Below are positions 6,281 to 10,778 of a stretch of DNA of 10,778 bases, piece by piece. A model generated the notes under the pieces. It worked only from the letters and a program-made list of their open reading frames with translations. It did no database searches and had not been told where the DNA came from. Both the position numbers and the translations under genes were made by a program. Origin of the DNA: JBEGTT01 sp041179245 (GTDB taxonomy: Bacteria; Pseudomonadota; Gammaproteobacteria; Burkholderiales; Rhodocyclaceae); the NCBI GenBank assembly GCA_041179245.1, contig JBEGTT010000131.1, positions 1-10,778 of the forward strand, written 5' to 3'. Every line of letters begins with the position of its first letter. Positions within the stretch are counted from its first letter, which is position 1.

Positions 6281-7195
6281 ATGGCTCAAAAACCTGAACG
6301 ATTTACCTTTGATGCAATGGGCACAGCGTGTACTTTGTACTTGTATGCGCACTCGGCTTCTGTCGCAAAATCTATCGCAGAACAGGTTATTTCAGAAATT
6401 GAGCGTATTGAAGAGAAATATTCTCGATACATTCCTACAAGTACTCTCAGCAAAATCAACTACGCAGGCAGGGTGGGCGGCGCTATCGACGTTGACGCTG
6501 AAACCGCGACTCTTCTGGATTACGCATGGACAGCCCACCGTATCAGCGGTGGATTGTTTGACATTACAACGGGAGTGTTGCGTAACGTTTGGAATTTCGA
6601 CTCGGGCAAACTGCCTAGTGCCAATGAACTTAGCTCATGCCTTCTCTGCGTGGGTATGGAAAAGCTGATTTGGGAGAATCCGACACTTCGCTTTAGTAAG
6701 CCCGGAGTGGAAATTGATTTTGGCGGAATCGGCAAGGAATACGCCGCAGATCGTGCGCTTGATGCCTGTCTGGAACAGAACATTACCCATGGCTTGATCG
6801 ACCTCGGTGGCGATATCCGTGTAATTGGACCTCATCCCGACGGGGTTCCCTGGAAAGTATCCATTCGAGACCCTCGTAACCTCACTATTTCAGCGCAAGA
6901 CGTATTTTTATATACGGGCGCGCTGGCGACGAGCGGTGATTATGAGCGGTATATGGAAATTGAAGGTCAGCGCTATTGCCACATCCTGAATCCGCGTACG
7001 GGGATGCCTGCCACAGGACTACGCTCAGCCACCATTCAAGCAGATCATTGCCTCTTCGCCGGCACCATTGCATCCATAGCCATGCTAGAAGGGAAGGATG
7101 CCATTGGGTGGCTAAATGAGCAGGGGATTTCCTATTTCTGCATAGATAACTTGGGACAAGAGCATTGTTCGATGCAATTGGCCCCAATTGAATGA
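6281..7195 (+). CDS. ApbE-family FAD:protein FMN transferase
   Basis: The 304-residue protein is of the ApbE family, which covalently attaches FMN from FAD to Thr/Ser of target flavoproteins such as NqrB/NqrC, RnfG/RnfD and NosR. Visible motifs: FDAMGT (10-15), SGGLFDITTG (89-98), EIDFGGIGKEYAADRA (144-159), LIDLGGDIRVIG (172-183), ATSGDYER (216-223) and HILNPRTGMPA (234-244), all in family order. The metal-site region near the end is AGTIASIAML rather than the common ADALATAL, with D255 slightly upstream; this is a subgroup variant whose activity is less certain. There is no signal peptide or lipobox, unlike the classic periplasmic lipoprotein form, so the enzyme may act in the cytoplasm or be a partial-function homologue. 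No flavinylation substrate gene is seen here. It lies 12 nt after the glycine-zipper gene. Confidence 0.93.
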   Translation: MAQKPERFTFDAMGTACTLYLYAHSASVAKSIAEQVISEIERIEEKYSRYIPTSTLSKINYAGRVGGAIDVDAETATLLDYAWTAHRISGGLFDITTGVLRNVWNFDSGKLPSANELSSCLLCVGMEKLIWENPTLRFSKPGVEIDFGGIGKEYAADRALDACLEQNITHGLIDLGGDIRVIGPHPDGVPWKVSIRDPRNLTISAQDVFLYTGALATSGDYERYMEIEGQRYCHILNPRTGMPATGLRSATIQADHCLFAGTIASIAMLEGKDAIGWLNEQGISYFCIDNLGQEHCSMQLAPIE

Positions 7196-7254
7196 ATCTA
7201 TCCGCTAGGCCGATACCGAAAAAATCAACTTGGAATTATTAGGGGCGCTATCTG

Positions 7255-8643
7255 GTGAATCCTTCTCTCCCAGCCACTGTATTCGCCGAAGACCTATTCT
7301 TCGAAGGAAATCAATTGATGGAAGTCGGGGACCTAAAAAAGGCTGAGGTCATTTTTAGGCAGGCATTATCGCTAAACCCCAATTTCCCAGAGGTACTCGC
7401 AAACTTGGGGTTTTTATTAGATCAACAATCCCGCTATGCAGAGGCAGAAGAAAACTATCGGCATACCCTTGAACTAGCCCCTGACCAATTTGAAACGCAT
7501 CTCAATCTTGCTACGTTACTTGAGAGTCAAAAACGGTTTGGGGAAGCTGAACTCATTTATCTAAAAGCCATTGCGCTTAATCCGCAATCTCCTGCGGCAT
7601 GGTCAAACCTTGGCGTGCTATTAGCGTGTTCCAAACGAGAAACTGAGGCTGAACGCTGCTATCGCCATGCACTTGCTTTATCCCCTGATTACCGAAAAGC
7701 CTCATTCAATCTAGCTTACCTTCTGTTGCGGCAAGGGAAATTCCAAGAAGGGTGGCAGTGCTTAGAAGCCAGAGATTGGTATTCCTTGATTGAGAAACAG
7801 CTCGATTGCCCACGTTGGCAAGGTGAGGAAATAGCTGGAAAATCAATCCTAATCGGAATTGAAGGCGGACGTGGCGACATGATCCAACTTTGCCGATACA
7901 CCAAACAATTAAAAAGCCAAGGAGCAAAGCACGTCTCGGTTCTATGCCACCGAGAACTGAAAGGTCTACTCCAACGGTTATCGGGTATCGACCATGTAGT
8001 TTCACTAGGAGAGCCTCTTCCAAATATTGAATTGGACTACTGGGTTCCTCCGCTGAGTTTGCCGTTTCTTTTCCAGACAAGACTTGACACCATTCCCGCT
8101 GACATTCCTTATCTAACGGCTGAGCAAGAAAAAATTGAATACTGGGCCAGTGTTATTGGAGATACCGAAAATTCTCTTCGCGTTGGTCTCGTATGGAAAG
8201 GTAATCCAAAATTTGAGAATGATGCGGACCGATCACTCATCTCACTTGCTGAATTATTACCTCTCAGCCAAGTGCCCCATGTTCGCTATTTCAGTTTACA
8301 AAAGGGGGAAGGAGAAAATGAGGCAGCTTCCCCTCCACAACATTTCCCACTCGTTAACTTGGGGCCACGCATCAACGATTTCTCGGATACGGCGGCTATT
8401 GTGATGAACCTCGACTTGGTTATAACGGTAGACACAGCCGTCGCACACCTTACCGGAGCACTTGGCAAACCATGCTGGGTGATGTTGCCGAATTACAAAA
8501 CGGACTGGCGGTGGCTTGTGGGTCGAAATGATTCGCCTTGGTACCCTAGCGTTATGCGGCTTTTCCGACAAAACCATCAAGGTTCATGGATCACCGTTAT
8601 CGCTGAAGTTAAGGCTGCTTTGGCGGAGAAAATTCTTTCCTGA
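7255..8643 (+). CDS. TPR protein with GT9/heptosyltransferase-like glycosyltransferase domain
   Basis: The start is GTG at 7255, supported by AGGGG at 7241-7245 nine bases upstream; the product has 462 residues. The N-terminal part (about 13-170) is four to five tetratricopeptide repeats, with recurring patterns such as ALSLNPNFPEVLANLGFLL and AIALNPQSPAAWSNLGVLL. The C-terminal half (about 195-460) has a GT-B glycosyltransferase look: a GGRGDMIQLCRY loop (204-215), RVGLVWKGNP (309-318), DLVITVDTAVAHLTGALGKP (387-406), and the DWRW (417-420) and SPWYPSVMRLFRQ (427-439) motifs typical of this TPR-linked family. Such proteins are predicted to transfer sugars to proteins or surface polymers; donor and acceptor are unknown. 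Both parts look intact. It follows the ApbE-like gene after 59 nt and faces the minus-strand small gene. Confidence 0.9.
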   Translation: MNPSLPATVFAEDLFFEGNQLMEVGDLKKAEVIFRQALSLNPNFPEVLANLGFLLDQQSRYAEAEENYRHTLELAPDQFETHLNLATLLESQKRFGEAELIYLKAIALNPQSPAAWSNLGVLLACSKRETEAERCYRHALALSPDYRKASFNLAYLLLRQGKFQEGWQCLEARDWYSLIEKQLDCPRWQGEEIAGKSILIGIEGGRGDMIQLCRYTKQLKSQGAKHVSVLCHRELKGLLQRLSGIDHVVSLGEPLPNIELDYWVPPLSLPFLFQTRLDTIPADIPYLTAEQEKIEYWASVIGDTENSLRVGLVWKGNPKFENDADRSLISLAELLPLSQVPHVRYFSLQKGEGENEAASPPQHFPLVNLGPRINDFSDTAAIVMNLDLVITVDTAVAHLTGALGKPCWVMLPNYKTDWRWLVGRNDSPWYPSVMRLFRQNHQGSWITVIAEVKAALAEKILS

Positions 8644-8651
8644 AAAAAGGG

Positions 8652-8849
8652 TTAGCTTTCTCCTGCCCGTTTCATCCTTAAGACTTCGACATCAATGGCT
8701 CTAACCAAATGCTCTTGGGTCAGCATGGGGTTCTTTTTGGTTACTTCTAGTAGGTCGCTCAGCGCTTTGAGATAGCCGATATGATAGGCAGCCTTCTGCG
8801 ATTCAGCCATCAAATTCAGGCTACTAACGGGGGGGTCTATTAAGTTCAT
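8652..8849 (-). CDS. Small predicted helical protein, unknown
   Basis: This is a 65-residue reading frame, MNLIDPPVSSLNLMAESQKA at its start. The part from about residue 14 on is predicted to be helical, with regular hydrophobic spacing (AAYHIGYLKALSDLLEVTKK, then LVRAIDVEVLRMKRAG). There is no signal peptide or recognisable domain. The internal ATG giving MAESQKAAYHIGY is an equally possible start; neither has a good Shine-Dalgarno. It lies 61 nt downstream of the kinase-like gene on the same strand, so it could be the third member of that transcript. It ends 8 nt from the convergent glycosyltransferase stop. I do not recognise it, and it could be a chance frame, though its composition looks protein-like. 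Confidence 0.5.
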   Translation of the reverse strand: MNLIDPPVSSLNLMAESQKAAYHIGYLKALSDLLEVTKKNPMLTQEHLVRAIDVEVLRMKRAGES

Positions 8850-8910
8850 TGTGCGGATGATTGTAGGTCTATAAAGCGCTTCAATGTAAGGAAGATGGGA
8901 AACCCACCAA

Positions 8911-9489
8911 TTAACCCATGAATACAGGGTCTGAGAAAACTAGTGTTCCATCTTTCCGCATCATTAGGTTATCCGCTTTAAGCAAATCGGGCAGCGCACC
9001 GTAGGCTTGAGCAAATTTCGAAAGCTCTTGCAACGATGATTGCATGGTTACCGTCCAACCAAAAGGGGTAACCGTTAGGTGATGTAGTGCGATTCGCCCC
9101 ATCTCCTCAGCAAAATTGCGCCAAAGGATGCACGCCTCGTAGTACGACGAAGAAATTCGAGTGGCGACATCAGCAGCTTCGCTGGCGGATGAAAGGGGGT
9201 AAAGACGCTCAACCTCAATGAGGTGGATTGGGAAACCGCGGCTACATCGCCCAATTGTGCCGTGGTCGGCAAAAACACGAGGGAAATGCGTGCCCGTCGG
9301 GCGATCTTCCGCCGTATAGAATGCGTAATCAGTAGGGTCCGTGATCAGTTTGTACACTCGCTCTACGCCTTCGACCGTATCTCCTTCGAGCACAATCGTA
9401 TATTCACCGCGACCAATTTCGCACCGACCCTCCAGCAGCGGATGTGGCGGTACGCAGTCTGGAATAAGCCCTGATGATGTTCCTTTCAT
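8911..9489 (-). CDS. Small kinase/phosphotransferase-fold-like protein with altered catalytic loop
   Basis: This is a 192-residue soluble protein with an excellent start: AGGAGG at 9495-9500, five bases before the ATG. It resembles compact members of the protein-kinase/aminoglycoside-phosphotransferase superfamily. GRGEYTIVLEGD (26-37) followed by RVYKLITD (44-51) looks like a nucleotide-binding hairpin with Lys47. IEVERLYPL (91-99) looks like the hinge. ALPDLLKADNLMMRKDGTLV then FSDPVF (165-190) looks like the catalytic and metal-binding loops, with Asn174 and Asp187. The catalytic Asp normally five residues before the Asn is Leu169 here, with Asp168 one position off, so activity is doubtful. 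Similar short phage and chromosomal proteins are, as I recall, annotated as hypothetical. It is translated directly after the HAD gene. The fold call is inference. Confidence 0.72.
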   Translation of the reverse strand: MKGTSSGLIPDCVPPHPLLEGRCEIGRGEYTIVLEGDTVEGVERVYKLITDPTDYAFYTAEDRPTGTHFPRVFADHGTIGRCSRGFPIHLIEVERLYPLSSASEAADVATRISSSYYEACILWRNFAEEMGRIALHHLTVTPFGWTVTMQSSLQELSKFAQAYGALPDLLKADNLMMRKDGTLVFSDPVFMG

Positions 9490-9494
9490 CGCTG

Positions 9495-9500
9495 CCTCCT
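9495..9500 (-). promoter_or_regulatory. Strong Shine-Dalgarno overlapping the HAD gene stop codon
   Basis: On the minus strand the HAD gene ends in TAG, whose AG begins a perfect AGGAGG placed 5 nt before the ATG at 9489. This is the only near-consensus ribosome site among these minus-strand genes, and it ties translation of the kinase-like gene to termination of the HAD gene. Confidence 0.85.
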
Positions 9501-10020
9501 ATTTTTCTTGATCGGAAGAAAGCTGTTCAAGCCGACGAAGCTTTACATCAAGCTCCGCACGTATTTCACTGCATTCCAAACCACGCGCGGGGTGGCAGGA
9601 GACAAATCGGTGATCGCCGTTATCGCGAGCATCGAAAACACTTGAATGGTCATCAAGCCCGATCCAGTGAGCAATTCGCAAGCGTGAAGCCTCGATTTTA
9701 ATGGCCTCAGCGCGGTTACCGTTTTGGACGATGGGCATCACACCTAACAAACGTTCCCCCAAAGCCGGCCCCAGCAATTCTTGCAAAAATTCAATGTCGT
9801 GGTACTGACGCCAATCGGTACTCAGCACAATCCCAACATTCGGATACGCCTTAAGCAAATCTTCCAAGTGCCCTTTCCAGCAGAAATGGCTTTCTCTCCA
9901 GATATATTCGCCATTCCCCCCGATGGAGGGTTCATCCGCTCGATGAAGCACTCCATCAAAATCCAAAAATAGGACTGGTTTTGCTAAGTCGAGCGAAAAG
10001 GCGCTTGGTTCTGAAAGCAT
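9499..10020 (-). CDS. HAD-fold phosphatase-like protein (HAD domain of RNA-repair type)
   Basis: This 173-residue protein has all four HAD signature elements. Motif I is FLDFDGVLH with nucleophile Asp20 and acid/base Asp22; motif II is VLSTDWR (65-71); a basic motif III candidate is R103 or K108; motif IV is WIGLDDHS (119-126) with Asp123/Asp124. It has a small or absent cap. The arrangement FLDFDGVLH...STDWR...GLDD matches proteins usually annotated as HAD domain in Swiss Army Knife RNA repair proteins, so phosphate removal from a nucleic-acid end or small molecule is plausible but unproven. The ATG at 10020 has no visible Shine-Dalgarno; family similarity (KPVLFLDFDGV near the N-terminus) supports this start. 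The downstream kinase-like gene begins 9 nt after the stop. Confidence 0.85.
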   Translation of the reverse strand: MLSEPSAFSLDLAKPVLFLDFDGVLHRADEPSIGGNGEYIWRESHFCWKGHLEDLLKAYPNVGIVLSTDWRQYHDIEFLQELLGPALGERLLGVMPIVQNGNRAEAIKIEASRLRIAHWIGLDDHSSVFDARDNGDHRFVSCHPARGLECSEIRAELDVKLRRLEQLSSDQEK

Positions 10021-10053
10021 TTTGTTTTTAACGTTATCCGTAAATCGAACGAA

Positions 10054-10075
10054 TTAGTCATTTTAGGTGAACTAA
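10054..10075. promoter_or_regulatory. Imperfect inverted repeat in the divergent HAD / Tsx-like spacer
   Basis: TTAGTCA and TGAACTAA are complementary apart from one bulged base, separated by 7 nt. They lie within the 144-nt divergent spacer that must hold the promoters of both flanking genes. It could be an operator or a chance palindrome. I found no convincing -35/-10 pair for either gene in this spacer. Confidence 0.25.
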
Positions 10076-10164
10076 CGGTTGCTTGGGTGGCACCAGCGTA
10101 GATAGGCGCTTCGCATTAGCCAAATCTTGTTAGACTATTTCCCAAAATTTTTCGCTGGATACTC

Positions 10165-10778
10165 ATGTCAAATGTACTGAAACGACTTGCTTCGCTCTTA
10201 GTTATTGGAATATCCGTTCAAGCCCATGCGGCTGAATGGAGCGACACAGCCATAGGCTGGAGTCACGGAACCCAATTTAGCGAGCCCTATAACTCACAGA
10301 AAATTTCCAAAAATATCTTCTCAGTGACGTACGCGAATGGATATGCGTATGGTCAAAATTTCTTGAATGCGGATTTTTTGTTTTCCGACCACAAAGACCC
10401 GGCTTGTTTTACCTGTGACGATGGGGCTAGAGAGGCCTATGTGGTGTACCGGCACACCTTGGATATTGGCAAATTGCGGGGCGTAGATATGTCTGCTGGC
10501 CCGCTCAAAGGCCTAGGGTTAACACTGGGGTTTGACTGGAATACCAAAGAGGATGCCGGGTATAACTCGAAGAAGCGCATGTTGGTCGCTGGCCCGACCC
10601 TGATGATCGACGTTCCCGGTTATCTGAATATTAGTCTGCTGATGCTACTGGAAAGCAATCAGCCCACAGCCTCTTCCGGCGCTTACAACCCCGGTTATCC
10701 GAGTTCCAGATATGACTACGATCCACACGCAATGCTTTCACTGGCGTGGGGGTTACCACTTTCTGAGCAATGGGCATT
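10165..10778 (+). CDS. Tsx-like outer-membrane nucleoside channel protein, 3' partial
   Basis: The gene starts with ATG at 10165 and is still open at the window end; 204 codons are visible. A signal peptide is clear (MSNVLKRLASLLVIGISVQA, then HAA|EW with cleavage near residue 23). The mature part reads as an amphipathic beta-barrel: WSDTAIGWSHGTQFSEPYN, then NIFSVTYANGYAYGQNFLNA, GLGLTLGFDWNTKEDAGYNS and LVAGPTLMIDVPGYLNISLL. This resembles the nucleoside-specific channel-forming Tsx-like family of the outer membrane. In Enterobacteria Tsx passes nucleosides; in other proteobacteria the substrate of relatives is not settled. A CFTCDD cysteine pair lies in a loop at about 84-89. Only a weak GGAT-like ribosome site precedes the ATG. 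It diverges from the HAD gene. Confidence 0.85.
   Translation, partial: MSNVLKRLASLLVIGISVQAHAAEWSDTAIGWSHGTQFSEPYNSQKISKNIFSVTYANGYAYGQNFLNADFLFSDHKDPACFTCDDGAREAYVVYRHTLDIGKLRGVDMSAGPLKGLGLTLGFDWNTKEDAGYNSKKRMLVAGPTLMIDVPGYLNISLLMLLESNQPTASSGAYNPGYPSSRYDYDPHAMLSLAWGLPLSEQWA

Noticed and set aside
7706..8080. 124-codon minus-strand frame inside the TPR-glycosyltransferase gene
   Set aside because: It is antisense to conserved TPR and GT motifs and has no recognisable features or ribosome site.
8641..8675. Bidirectional terminator between the glycosyltransferase gene and the small minus-strand gene
   Set aside because: The A-rich and T-rich stretches do not pair well enough to form a convincing stem.
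8896..8910. Short hairpin TGGG/CCCA after the kinase-like gene as a terminator
   Set aside because: The stem is only 4 bp with no T-tract.
9223..9701. Plus-strand frames antisense to the HAD and kinase-like genes
   Set aside because: The minus-strand proteins carry clear motifs and a strong ribosome site; the plus-strand products look like shadow translations.

Overview
The window reads as chromosomal DNA from a Gram-negative proteobacterium, most likely beta- or gamma-proteobacterial. The support is a lipoprotein-type cytochrome c', a Tsx-like outer-membrane channel protein, an OmpR-type response regulator, a small inner-membrane protein of a type I associate with betaproteobacteria, and secreted or glycine-zipper envelope proteins. 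Base composition looks moderate. I cannot name a genus from the sequence alone. I see no insertion sequence, integrase, CRISPR array, rRNA or intact tRNA.

Layout. (1) Positions 1-3702, plus strand: a tightly packed signalling operon. A COG2865-type ATP-binding/winged-helix regulator (5' end outside the window) overlaps a soluble PAS hybrid histidine kinase by 4 nt. The kinase overlaps an OmpR-family response regulator by 4 nt, and a small two-helix membrane protein follows after 10 nt. (2) Positions 3643-5016, minus strand: a ZIP-family divalent metal transporter, whose end overlaps the small membrane gene tail-to-tail by 60 nt, and upstream of it a cytochrome c' lipoprotein followed by a hairpin. 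(3) Positions 5096-8643, plus strand: a compact run of four genes for a secreted Pro/Tyr-rich protein, a membrane-anchored glycine-zipper protein, an ApbE-like FAD:protein FMN transferase, and a TPR protein with a GT9/heptosyltransferase-like domain. (4) Positions 8652-10020, minus strand: a small helical unknown, a kinase-fold-like protein with an altered catalytic loop, and a HAD-fold phosphatase-like protein. The last two are clearly coupled, because the second gene's Shine-Dalgarno overlaps the first gene's stop codon. (5) From 10165, plus strand: the first 204 residues of a Tsx-like outer-membrane protein cut by the window end.

How they may work together. The first block looks like a complete phosphorelay input/output unit coupled to an unusual upstream regulator. 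The third block looks like envelope maintenance or modification. The HAD plus kinase-like pair is the best candidate for an undescribed two-component enzymatic module: a phosphatase fold and a phosphotransferase fold made from one message. Other items worth a second look are an in-frame 12-nt tandem repeat in the first gene and a 16-nt match to the tRNA-Leu D-arm just upstream of the ZIP gene.
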